Source of the DNA: Polytrichum commune
Taxonomy: Eukaryota > Streptophyta > Polytrichopsida > Polytrichales > Polytrichaceae
Direction: 5' to 3'
DNA: 64,000 nt
Assembly: GCA_950295325.1 (NCBI GenBank)
Contig: OX485806.1
Span: 24,614,001-24,678,000, forward strand
Positions 24,385 through 35,000 of the stretch are shown here, in pieces; the first letter of the stretch is position 1, and each line of letters starts with the position of its first letter. Under the pieces are notes generated by a model that searched no databases, had not been told where the DNA came from, and saw nothing but the letters and a program-made list of their open reading frames with translations. Position numbers and translations under genes: made by a program.

Positions 24385-25130
24385 ATGATTCATCGCTGAA
24401 TGCCATGCACGGGTGGTGGCAATTATATTCAAGCTGATTAGCGAGCACTGGCTACATCAACTTGACTTAGATCAAAACATGCTTGAAAACAGCAGGTACG
24501 AGTGTCACAGGGAAACTTAATGAAACTAATATGAGAGATGATTAGTACTGGCTCCATACAAAAAGATCATGGGAGCATTTGTCAACCTTCAGCTTGCAGG
24601 GGTTGATTCACCATCAGATATATACTAGAGCATGATGAGATCATAATTACAAGACATTATCAATGTAATGTACCATCAGAGAGAAGAGGTTGATATATAG
24701 CGGAAGTTAATCACATGAGGATCATAGTAGAGGACTTATTCTGTTCATGAACTTGACATGATTATTTCAAGTGCCGGCATGATTCAAGTTAATTAGCACC
24801 TACTACTTGTCGTAGATCAAAATATGCTTGATTGAAACAGCAGGTACGAGTTCTGTCACAGGAGCAGTACTTAATGCAACTGGCATGGTGGGAGCGATTA
24901 GTACTGGCTCCATACTAAGAGATGGGATCATTTTTAATTCAACCTTGAGCTTGCAGGGTGTAATTCACTATCAGATACTAGAGCGTAATGAGAGCATGAC
25001 TACCCGATCATCACAAGATGTCAATGACGTAGTATTCTTGGCACGGCTATCATAGCTAAAAGGTTTTAAGTGGAAGTTTATGATGACATGAGGAAGATCA
25101 CATTAGTCTAGGAATTGAATTCATGAGCTT
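24385..25130. repeat. Two-copy tandem duplication, about 345-bp period
   Basis: Unit 1 (about 24385-24735) and unit 2 (about 24736-25130) share TAGATCAAAA(C/T)ATGCTTGA, AACAGCAGGTACGAG, GATTAGTACTGGCTCCATAC and the CACTATCAGATACTAGAGC region. A 75-codon frame in unit 2 is not conserved in unit 1, so it is not treated as a gene. Confidence 0.75.
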
Positions 25131-25739
25131 GACATTATAAACTATCCATCATGCATAGCGACCTGAAAGGATCAACGCAGAAATATCAATCGCACTCCTA
25201 GCTGCAACAGTTGCACTAGTCACTCATGTACTGTATCCTGGACAGTAAGCAGTCGCAGTAGAGCAGTAGTACTTCAACTTGATCTGAACCTCAATGGTCT
25301 AGTTGTTCACGTGCTCTGCAGACTTGCAAGTCTTGTCCATATATATCCCTATCGATCAACTTCAGACTCTGCAGATTCCCTACTGAACATTCTGATGTAG
25401 AAGACCCACTTTCAAGACATCCTTTTATTTCATGTTCAGCTTGTAGAGAAGAAGAGTATGCTGCAGCTACCGTCGTAATATATTCTCCATCAAGTTGCAG
25501 TAGAGTTTCCGTCTCTAGCATTTCAGTTTCTGCTGCGAGCTGATGATCATCTCTCTACAAACATGTCGCAGATGATCATGTGAATACACTAGCAGGCCTT
25601 CCACCCCCAATATAGGCACCGGAAATAGAAAGCTGCGTGACTGCCTAGTAGTGCAAAATGGTGACAGTAGTGGCACCGTTCAACCAATCCTGCAGGATTT
25701 AGGAGGTGAGTCCAAATTTCCACACATATCTTCTTTGAT
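25131..25739. other. Gene-free DNA upstream of the DREB satellite
   Basis: No recognised gene. A minus-strand 76-codon frame (25291-25521) has no known domain. Confidence 0.45.
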
Positions 25740-26650
25740 ATCGGTACTGGGTTTGGACTTTGTGCTCACAAGGTTTTTAAGTACTGGCCGGTTGAACCGT
25801 GGAGTTAGGAGGTGGCTAAGTTTTATCTGTCACGCACAATATTTCTTAGACATCAGTACTGCAGTCTGTAGGGTTCTTTCAGCTCACAAGGTTTACGAAT
25901 ACGGGTTTTAGCCATGGAATTAGGAGGTGAAGGACTCAATCTTGTTACACACTTCTTGGATATCACCAGGTTTGGTTGAGCTCACAAGGTTTACGAATAT
26001 TGCAGGAATCAGCCGTGTATGTAGGATGTGGCAGCAGAACTCAATTTTGTCAGACACACATATGTACAAAGACTGTGATTTTCACTGGTGGTTAATTTGT
26101 TAGAGCTCACAAGGTTTTTTAATTGAAGACTGGAGGTTTGGGCCGTGAATTTAAGAGGTGAAGGTTTCCAGTTTTGTCACACACTCACACACTTTTCTTT
26201 GATTTCTCACAAGTACTGGGTTTGTTTGAGCTCCAAGGTCTGCCAACACAGGGTTCAGCCGAGGGTTTAACCTTTAGGAGGTGAACCGCCCAATTTTGTG
26301 AGCTCACAAGGTGACACTGGGTTCAACCGTGGGTTTAGGACGTGAACCACCCACTTTTGTTTGTCACACATGAAATTTTTGATATCACAGCCCCTGGGTT
26401 AATCAACTGTTTAAGCTCACAAGCTGGTTAACGAATAGTGCAGGCCGGTTCAGCCGTGGATTTAGGATGTGAACGTATGGGAGGTGAACACTAGTATTTT
26501 GTCTGTTTCACACACATTTCTTTGATATCACATTCATCACTGACTTTCCTGGAGCTCACTGCAAGGTTTATGAACACTGCGTCCTCTGAGCTCACAAGGT
26601 TTATGGATACTGAATAAAGTCTCTGAGCTCATAAGGTGTATAAATCGATG
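25740..26650 (+). repeat. Degenerate satellite upstream of the DREB gene
   Basis: About ten diverged repeats of a unit centred on GAGCTCACAAGGTTT, at roughly 25763, 25880, 25978, 26103, 26229, 26300, 26413, 26552, 26588 and 26625. Between the cores recur TTTAGGAGGTGAA, GGTTCAGCCGTG, TTTTGTCACACAC and TTTGATATCAC. Spacing is 71-139 bp for most units, falling to about 37 bp at the 3' end. Confidence 0.8.
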
Positions 26651-26659
26651 CATATAAAT

Positions 26660-27035
26660 TTCCCGGACCGCATCCAACACTTCTAATGCACTTATAATTT
26701 TTTCTTTCACAACGACTAGGAAAACTATGTTAGGAAAGAGGGCAATGGATATGATTTCTGTCTGAATCCAAAAAAGGTTTCCACAGTTTTCAAATGTCAG
26801 TTCTGGAACGTCTAATTATTTAGGCATTTTCTCTCAAAACAGGGAGTCTCCATCCAGACCCCTGGCCTAGCGGGTGTTGATTTTCACTTCATCTAAGAAA
26901 ATCCAATAAGATCTCTTAGAATGAATATATGTCATACAAAGCTTGAATCTTAGAAGTGGTTCAGAAGTCTTTCTAAATACGGGTGACCACTGCGAGCTGT
27001 GCTTACAGATCATCATACTTGCCAAAGCAGGATAA
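26660..27035 (+). mobile_element. MITE family D, diverged copy before the DREB start codon
   Basis: Collinear with family D: ACACTTCTAAT, TTAGGAAAGAGGGCAATGG, GGGTGTTGATTTTCACTTC, GGTGACCACTGCGAGC and a CTTACAGATCATCATACTTGCC tail where other copies have the right terminal repeat. It ends about 40 bp before the DREB ATG, so it probably supplies promoter or leader sequence. Confidence 0.65.
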
Positions 27036-27077
27036 CTCCTCGCATCACGTTGCAGATCAGACTGAATTCTGACGTCT

Positions 27078-29633
27078 ATGGATCAGGAGCTCATAAATCA
27101 TGAAACCAAGAATCATCAGGAGGTCAATATCATGCCAAGTACTGATTCTGTGTCAGCCACGACAACATTGAATAGAGTGCACCTGAATGAGATTCAGAAG
27201 AAGAAGAAGGCGGCGGATGAGCATGTTGGCGGTGGCGGGCGAGACACTCGGCATCCCTTGTACAAAGGGGTTCGGAGGAGACCGTGGGGCATGTGGGTGA
27301 CGGAGATTCGTCGGCCTAAGAAGAAATCGCGCATCTGGCTGGGCTCCTTCCCCACGGCCGACATGGCCGCCCGCGCCTACGACGCAGCCACTCTGGCGTT
27401 GCGAGGAGTGGGCGCGGCTCTCAACTTCCCCAACCTGGCGGCCACTGATCTCATCCCTCACTACCCCTTGCCCGATCTCTCCGACAAGTCCATCCAAGCC
27501 GCTGCCACCGCCGCCGCGCATCGCTTCCCCGTCGCACCTCCTACTACTGCCGCCACCATCGCCAAACTGCAGCAACACCAGATTCAACCAAAAAGTCTTC
27601 GGAGGTAGTATCCTCATAATTATTCTAATTGTTTTCCCTTCTAACACATTCAATTAAGAGTTCATGGCTTGCTAGTATGTGAAGACTCTCAACAATGATG
27701 TGTGGAAAGAGGACATATTTGAGAGGAAGTCAATGACAGCATAAGTAATGTACGAATCATGAAAGTTTTCGACCCGGGGCGGCAATTCGTCTACTTTATG
27801 GAACCACGTACGCCTTATTATTCAATTCCCTTCTAATTAATGCACCTAAGAGTTTATGATTGGTTATTATGGTGTAAAGACTTGCAACATGTGTTGTAGG
27901 ATGAGGACCGTCATTGTGAGGGAATCTAATGACACCATAAGTGTCTAAATCATAAAAGTCTTGGACTTCCAAAAGCTGTCTTTGATTATAATAAAAAATA
28001 CTTAAGCATAGCAGGTCAACATGCAGCTCATCTAATTTCTAAGAACTGTTTATGGAGTTCATGTTGTATAATATGTAACAAGAAAAGACTATTTCTTTCT
28101 ATTAGAAGCTCTAATAGAGTTCTGAATCTTAGCCCTAAATTGATTTCTTAAAACGGTGACCTCTGCTCATTATACAGGTCCAGTTGTCAACCTGAGTCAA
28201 CATCATCAGCTCCTCCTAGTGTTGATGAATCTCGAAGTTTGCCGGGTTCAAAGCTGAGTTCCGCTGCAGCAATTAATCCCAGCTCTGGATCAACAATATC
28301 TGCATGGGTACTAGCAGCCACCACCAGCAAGGCGGTCACAGGAGGCCATGACCTTGGAGCAGGAGGCACAAGTTTGCAAAAGTCTCATCATGATGGTAAA
28401 TTTGATGTTATCATACCTACATCTTCTGAAGCTGGGACTGCAAACTTCTCCTGCAAGGATCAATATGGAGTGAGAGTGTGCAGTGGTAGTATTGATTCTT
28501 TGCAAAACTGTGGTGCTTCTACAAATTATAAGCACAAACTGAGCCCTCATCATCAAGTGCGTCATCGCCTCTGCCCAGCTATATCTATGGGCTTAGATAG
28601 TGGGATGACCTTCAGGACCCCGAATTCAATGTCATGCGGAAATGATGATCCGCATTTGAGAAAGCCAAGTTCTGAAGCTTCGATTTCTGCAAGTGAGCTA
28701 CTGAGAGCAGATCAGCAGGAGACTACTACTGCAGCAGGAGTTGTGAGATCAGCTGCAGATCATGGGCGGGTGGTCGTGGATAGGATGGATAATTTAATAT
28801 CCTATAAAGATTTGGTATCTGAGGCATGCTCTAATAACTTTGGAGGAATTAAGAGGACATTTATACCAGCTGCATTGGGTTTAAGTGCAGATCGAGATCA
28901 CCACCAATCTTATGCCGTGGCAACTTCATGTGATTCATCATCATCATCGGATCATGATGATGCCATCGTTGACAGGTTGAGATCCCCCCCACGCGGCAAC
29001 ATGTCTTTTATGATAAGAAATTCATTTTTTGTATATATATAAAATCTTCCACACTTATTCTCTCAATGAAATCGATCTTGTTGCAAAGAACTCAAGAAGA
29101 CAATTCCAATGGTATCTAATTTGACATATTTGACTTCCGCATTTGCCACAGACATTGCTAGTATACTAGACAGGAATGTGAAAATTTATAATGCATGGGT
29201 CTTAGTAAGACTATTCAAAAACATTGTGAAATAAGGGAATTCTTTATCATACTTTATTATGTTTTAGCATGATTTAATATAATACATTATTCTTATATTT
29301 TAGACTCTTATTCTAAAATTTACACTTTTTTTAAGAGCTTATCATAAATTATCAAAGCTTTGTTTTGGGGATGACCCCTGCTTATTATTCAGGTGTTGCT
29401 ACCGCGGGAGGTCTTCGCACCACTCAATGTTGCTGCAATTAGCGAGGTCTGCATCGTGCATGGTGGAAGAGGAAATGTTGTTCAATCTGCCTGAAGTTCT
29501 GACCAGCATGTACAATGGCATGTGTTTGACACCACCTCGCTTTTCCATGGTTCCAGATCACATGAGCCAAGATATTGTCGATGACACTACAATTTATGCG
29601 AATTGGGAGCCGCTTCATCTTTGGACCTTCTAG
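27078..29633 (+). CDS. AP2/ERF transcription factor, DREB-type, three exons
   Basis: A nuclear DNA-binding regulator with one AP2 domain at residues 61-118 ([34 protein letters not shown]). V14 of the domain is the DREB-type residue (V74); position 19 is Arg (R79) instead of the usual Glu. A lysine cluster (residues 41-44) precedes it. Exons 27078-27604, 28178-28975 and 29393-29633 join in frame, both introns in phase 2 (ag|g to Arg each time), giving 521 residues. Exon 2 encodes a Ser/His-rich linker with no known fold. Exon 3 encodes an acidic-hydrophobic motif ([12 protein letters not shown]), LTPPRFS and a terminal EPLHLWTF, features seen in group III (A-4-like) DREB proteins. That supports the exon chain. 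Most DREB genes are intronless, so this structure is unusual. Family assignment is strong; target genes are unknown. Confidence 0.88.
27620..28195 (+). mobile_element. Family-D MITE copies filling DREB intron 1
   Basis: Intron 1 (27605-28177) contains two collinear family-D-like blocks. The first is about 27620-27770; the second runs from CGGGGCGGCAATTCG at 27774 to beyond the acceptor. They share CCCTTCTAA, AAGAGTT(C/T)ATG, GTGAGGGAATCTAATGACA-type and ATAAGT motifs. The second tail, GGTGACCTCTGCTCATTATA then CAG|GTCCAGTTGTCAACC, aligns with the family right end (ATTACAGATAGTTGCCACC), so the splice acceptor and first bases of exon 2 appear to come from the MITE end. Confidence 0.6.
28983..29410 (+). 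mobile_element. Family-D-related sequence filling DREB intron 2
   Basis: The left side (CACGCGGCAACATGTC, 12 nt after the donor) and right side (TTATTCAG|GTGTTGCTACCGCGG) resemble the family-D ends (GGGGTGGCAAC and GTTGCCACC). The last 24 nt of the intron nearly match those of intron 1 (GATGACCCCTGCTTATTATT versus GGTGACCTCTGCTCATTATA). The interior is too diverged to align by eye. Confidence 0.5.
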
Positions 29634-29785
29634 CTTGTGAAGAGATCATTTAATTTAGAGGAATTTGAGATTTTCTAGCAATTGACTTTATTTGAAATTT
29701 ATTGCAATAGTCATGTTGATTCCCATTAATATAGGCTCATGAGTATGTCTACCTTTGGAAGAGTGTGATTGACTATGTTCATGAC

Positions 29786-30209
29786 CTGGGGTGGCAACTC
29801 TCCCCTTTAGAGCAGTTTTGTCTAAATCACTTCTAAATATTCCATATGATTTGTTATTTCATAAAAAAGAGGAACGTGGGTGCTTGGAAAAAGGACATTG
29901 AGAGGAACCCATTGATACAATTTTTTTTCAAATCAGAATACAATTTTACTTCAATTCATGTTTTTCGTTTCAAAAACCAATTAGAAGCCATTTTTCTTGA
30001 AACATGGGTCATCATCTAGTACTCTAGGTATTGAATTTTACTTCTAGCAACATTTATAAAATTTCCTAGAATCTATCTAGTCTCAAAAATGCTTAACATA
30101 GTGCATACACAACTCCAAAATAATGCTTGTCAGAAATGGTTTAGCAGCTCCTGACCAAGTTCTAAAAACATTAATCCTTGAGAGCATTACAGATAGTTGC
30201 CACCTCGAG
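29786..30209 (+). mobile_element. MITE family D, copy downstream of DREB
   Basis: About 424 bp with ends CTGGGGTGGCAACTCTCCC and GTTGCCACCTCGAG. Interior motifs GGTGCTTGGAAAAAGGACATT and GGTTTAGCAGCTCC match the copy at 22267. It starts about 150 bp after the DREB stop. Confidence 0.8.
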
Positions 30210-32529
30210 CTATATTGACTTGTGGTTCCAATTTACTGAGATGAAGTCATATATATGTGAAGGTGGCTTGGTTGGTTGAATCTGGAGCCCAACATCTAGA
30301 GCTAGGAATTTGAGGTTTGGTCATGGCTCCTGATCGCAAATGATGTTGATAATGTCCAGTTTCACCATCACCTAGTCACTTGCAATCATATCAGATTCTC
30401 CTCCGTTAACATTCCCCTCTCCCATCCTCATGGTTCAACCCACATGCTGGAGTTTCAAATTACAATAACCTTATACCACTATGTGCAAAAAGATTCGTGT
30501 CAATTATTTTAGGTAGAGAGCACTCACTCGTATCTGGCTCACCCATTCAATTAAGATGACAATGGGAGCCAACTTTTACTTGCCGATCGATGTTCTTGTT
30601 TGTAGGCTACAGTATGTTTGCGTATGAAGTATGTATAGTTCTTGCTGCCTCACTAGAAATTCCATCTTGTAGCAACATATGCAAGACATGGAAGACCCAC
30701 CATGACATTTAATGAATCCAAGGCTCATGAGTATTCGGACTGGATTGACAAATCCCCAGTCATTGTTCTAAACAATGAATAAATAAATCACTACACCGTT
30801 TTTGCTATTTAGTGTCACGTACACTATTTGCAAAGGCCGGGCCTAAAGTAGATGTCTAAAAGTCTCAAAGTTTCATGTCCGTTAATTGTCAAAACGATAT
30901 TATTCGTCAACATAAGTAACATTTTCAAGTGAAAAAGTTCTTTTGACATATGACATTTGACATAGCGCATTGAGATACTTGAGGTGATAGTTTTGCGTCT
31001 TAGCATGCAAGGGGAAGATATTGTTGCAAGTATTAATGGCAAGTGTAATGTGTTTACATTTTAGTATGCAAGAGGAAGATATTCTTGAGCATAAGTCCAA
31101 TGTCATGTTCATGTTTGTACACTTCAATTGACTTGTAGACTAGTGTGTAATATAAACATACACCTCATAACATTATTGAACATACTCATGCCAAGATAAG
31201 TGAGCGCACTCGAACACCATGAGGTGTCATGAGGTGAAGCTAGTGATGAAGTTGTTGATCATGAGTGTAACATAACACTCACCTGAAAATTAATAGGGTA
31301 AGTGACGCATGTGACAGGAAATACCATAACCGGTGTATTCCATTCTGACCGAGTTAATGTCACCTTATTGGGCACTAGAAACGTCCCAGAGTGGGTTGCG
31401 ATCAAAGGATTGACAAACGGCTTTAAGCTCTTGACAAAGCCTTGCAACTTGCGATGGTCAAAGCATGACATAGAGTGACTCAATCCCCTAGAGGCACAGA
31501 GGAGGAGACCTCACCCATGCAAATCAACCTGAATCAAATATACAAAGGAATTGTATTAGTGACAATTTTCTGAGCTCAACCAAGCAATCGTGATTCGCTT
31601 TGAAAGTTTATTGCCAGAAACTATTTCAGACATGCATGAGATCTCTCGAATGGCATACCTGGAGACAATGCCTGAAATGTCTCAAAAGAATGGCATCACA
31701 GGAATATAAATCCTCTCAATGCAAAATGTTGTATGTCTTATTTATGCCCCTCTGATTAAGGTAGTAAACGCCCACTTAGAAACCTTGTACCAGATGCAAA
31801 TGGCTGAGTCAACATATTAATTGTGCTGAAAGGTGTTTAATGATGTTATTTCAATGCGAGCTCATCATTCAGGAGCCCGAGCCCAATATTTCCCTGCAAG
31901 TGTTACGCGATTGAGGACTTTGCACCTTGCAGAAAGATCAACTCCTTTGCAAATGTGAACATTACATCCAATGTCAAATCCATCACAAAAATGCAACCTC
32001 CTCACATAGTGGACCTAGCATGTTGTTATTAGCACCAAGGGTTACTGATATCCTGGAGATGATGATTTGACATCGAGTATGCCTGGGACCATGCAAAAGG
32101 GTCGGACTTAGGGATGTGTGAGCTTGACACTATCAACTTTTGCCAGTTCCCTGTCCGGCTCTCTGTTTTTCAGGGATCTTGTTGCCTTGTATAGTGCTCT
32201 TTGGCGGTAAAGTGCAATTTTATCATTTGTTTTCAAAACATAGCATTATTTTGCAACAATAGAGAATTCCATTATGTTTTTAGTGGGTCAGTGAAGCTTG
32301 ATAGCCGGCTGTGCTTAGCAATACAAGTTGAAACAATTTCAAGCTGAATCTACGGTCTGTGATGGGCCATTCAGGAATAATAAATTGTGACTTTGTATAA
32401 ATTTCCGACCCCATGAAATTATGGGACACTGTTGATTAATGTAATGGAAAAAAAAAAGCTTGTCAATTCATAACTAAGGCAGATAACCAAATTTATTCGG
32501 TTATTTTTCATATCAAGACACCTATATTT
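30210..32529. other. Gene-free DNA
   Basis: No supported gene. At 30790-30830 one end of MITE family A (CTATTTAGTGTCAC) occurs without a partner. Around 30975-31085 there is a small two-copy tandem repeat (AG(C/T)ATGCAAG(G/A)GGAAGATATT). Minus-strand frames at 30824-31483 have no recognisable domain. Confidence 0.45.
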
Positions 32530-32880
32530 GAGGGGTATGTGGTTTGGTGTGGGGTAAACACAAATACCAAAAAGACATGTGGTTAGCAAAGATTGGGTTG
32601 CGTGCTCAAAATATGGAGACCATTCTAAGCTCAATAGTCAATATATATGGGAGGACTTATATGACCTCTTCGTAATGAACACGAGAACCTTCACTTGATA
32701 ATGAATAAGTTATTCCTATGACCTCCGAAATTTGCTGCTCAGTCTAAAGTCAATGTAAGTGCTTTCTACACTTGTTTTTGTACTTCATATGCTTCATATG
32801 CTTCGGTATGAGAACAATTCATCTGGATTTTCTCACCATCTTGTACTAATTGTGTGTTTCATATCCTAGGAGGAGAAGTG
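32530..32880 (-). repeat. Interspersed repeat R4, inverted copy
   Basis: Reverse-orientation R4: ACCAAAAAGACATG near 32568, TTGATAATGAATAAGTTA near 32695 and CTAATTGTGTGTTTCATATC near 32847, matching 2500-2800. An extra ~70 bp sits in the middle relative to that copy. Confidence 0.6.
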
Positions 32881-33044
32881 GACTAGTTGGAAAAAAGTAC
32901 CTTAGGTATGGTGTGAATCCAACTTGTGGATCTGCTTTTGTAATCAATCTCTTCCATTCGAGGCGCCTTCAATGGAAAATTGTGCAGCGCCATCTTGTTG
33001 AGTGGTCTTGGGATGTGGTGAAACTGGAGGACCAGATGAAGAAA

Positions 33045-33105
33045 GCCATGAACGGGGAGAACCGACTGCAAGTTACAGATGAACCAGTTTGAGTTTGAGA
33101 AGTTT
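33045..33105 (-). repeat. Partial R1 copy, inverted
   Basis: The complement reads GGTTCATCTGTAACTTGCAG then TCGGTTCTCCCCGTTCAT, the 3' end of R1. Only the terminal ~60 bp is preserved. Confidence 0.55.
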
Positions 33106-34380
33106 ACTACTAGTTGATGAATAAATTATAAGGCTCATGGAATAATTGACATATGTGCCCATAATATATCATATATAAATATTATGATACAACTATGTTA
33201 TAATTGCACATTATGTCTTTTGTATTCAATATAATGTCTCATTCATTTGCTAAGATATACATTCTTAATACAAATTTATGATTCTATATTTCATACAATT
33301 ATGGTGTTTTGATTGTCCCATTGCACATAATGTCCAATTGTTCATTGTACATATGTCTAATTATCCCATTCTACACTATCCAATTGTCTCAAACTACACA
33401 ATGTTTAATTTTCCATTCTTCAAATTTTTTTGATTTTTCAATAAAGTCCTTATGTATATACAACATTCACTTGTAGGATGACCACATGTTCTTTGTAGTG
33501 AAATAAACTTGAATGTCCTCAAATTTATATTGTCCACACTTTGATCTACCCTAACACTTGCATATTTACAAATATACAAAGCTACACACCAAACGTTCAG
33601 AATTTTTAGGTCAATTTTTTTGGAAAAAACAACCCAATCAAGTTATGCCTTATATGAACTTTCAATCATGTCCCAATGATAGAAATTCTAAAGGATCCCT
33701 CTATGTCTAGTGATTTACGGGACATGGAAGGAATTAGTGAAATTAATTATCAAACTTGAAAGACGTAATTCATTCACTAACATGAATGAAGATTTGATTG
33801 AGCATGAGATATTTGCAAAATCTCATTGGTATCAATGAATCGTTATACTATAAAAAAAATTAAATCACTAGATTTAGATGATTTTTAATCTCCAATGTAT
33901 TCTTTGACCTTGTGAGCTCACCGGTAGGAGTTAATGCAAGTGCTCCATGGATAAGGACGGTCTTAGCAAACGAATGATGGTCGCCTTGTTCTTGGAATGA
34001 GCCGATAAAAGGTCCACTCCATCCGAACATGTTATAGGTGAAATCCAATCTTTTCTAACAATAACCTTCACATGTGACATGGTTTTGTTATAAGGACTAG
34101 TTCAGTTTTTCACATTCACCTCCAAAGTACATAATTGTGCAATAATATTGCATCTTGAACAAAACATAATACATCTTCTTGCCTTACAATATCATATAAA
34201 TGACATCCATAAGAAATTTGTACAAAGGGAACTTCATTAGGAAAGGGGATATTGATTTCTCCAGAGAACTACAAATATGAACCTATCATCAATTGGTAGT
34301 CTAAAATATTCTTATTTTTTCAAAGTTTCAACCATTTTTGTATTTTTTATTTTAAACTACAACATGTAATGTAGATATTC
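33106..34380. other. Gene-free AT-rich DNA
   Basis: No gene or element recognised. The sequence is very AT-rich with repeated TGTCTAATT-like words near 33330-33410. Confidence 0.5.
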
Positions 34381-34434
34381 TCTTGAGGCATCTCCTAACG
34401 CTAAAAAACTAAAGAGAGCTTGCCTTGAAAATTT

Positions 34435-35000
34435 CCCGGGTACGCAACTCCCGTATTATATGGTCCTCATTATAATCACTTATAATGTGTTTTAGTCCAA
34501 TAATGAGTGATACAATTTGTTTCAATGTAGGAAACCCTTGTAGCCCTTCTAACAAGGAATCCAAAAATGTAATTATATATAGGAAATGAATATAATTGCA
34601 TTAAAAACCTAATTATATGATTTTTTTAATACAGGTACCATAGGTCAAACTACCCAACTTTTTAATAAAATTTTAACATTGTGAATGAATTACAATTTTA
34701 ATGGGAGGCAACTATTCGTGGCTTATAATTTTAATGGGAGGCTTAATAAATATGCAACCCAAATTTTTTTTCATCTCATTTATTTAATTTGGTCTTCACC
34801 CAACTTTTTTTTCATCTCATTTTATTTGATTTGGTCTTTACCCAACTTTTTTTCCATCTCATTTTATTTAATTTGGTCTTCACCCAACTTTTTGATCATT
34901 TTAATTTGATATAATTTGATATAATTTTTACAAAAGCCATCCTCTAAGCCGTTTTAAGTACGATGCCCCCTGTGTATAATATGGGAGTTGCGTACCCGGG
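34435..35000. mobile_element. 566-bp MITE (family E) with 8-bp target duplication
   Basis: Terminal inverted repeats of about 26 bp: left CCCGGGTACGCAACTCCC, right its complement, flanked by GAAAATTT at 34427-34434 and 35001-35008. Unit 2 of the duplication has the empty site (TGAAAATTTCCGACA near 45206). The interior holds three ~42-bp tandem repeats (CATCTCATTTTATTT, TTGGTCTTCACCCAACTTT). The target duplication fits hAT, or MULE if read as 9 bp. It is non-coding. Confidence 0.9.

Noticed and set aside
27153-27653. 166-codon minus-strand frame opposite the DREB exon 1
   Set aside because: A shadow of a GC-rich coding exon; Gly-rich composition and no domain.
28239-29042. Exon 2 of DREB read as a separate gene running to 29042
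   Set aside because: It has no suitable ATG, joins in frame to the exons on both sides, and exon 3 carries a typical DREB C-terminus.
32850-33092. 80-codon plus-strand frame ending NGENRLQVTDEP
   Set aside because: Its 3' half is the complement of repeat R1 and its 5' end is repeat R4.
34685-34909. 74-codon plus-strand frame rich in Phe/Leu/Ile
   Set aside because: It is the translation of three 42-bp tandem repeats inside a MITE.
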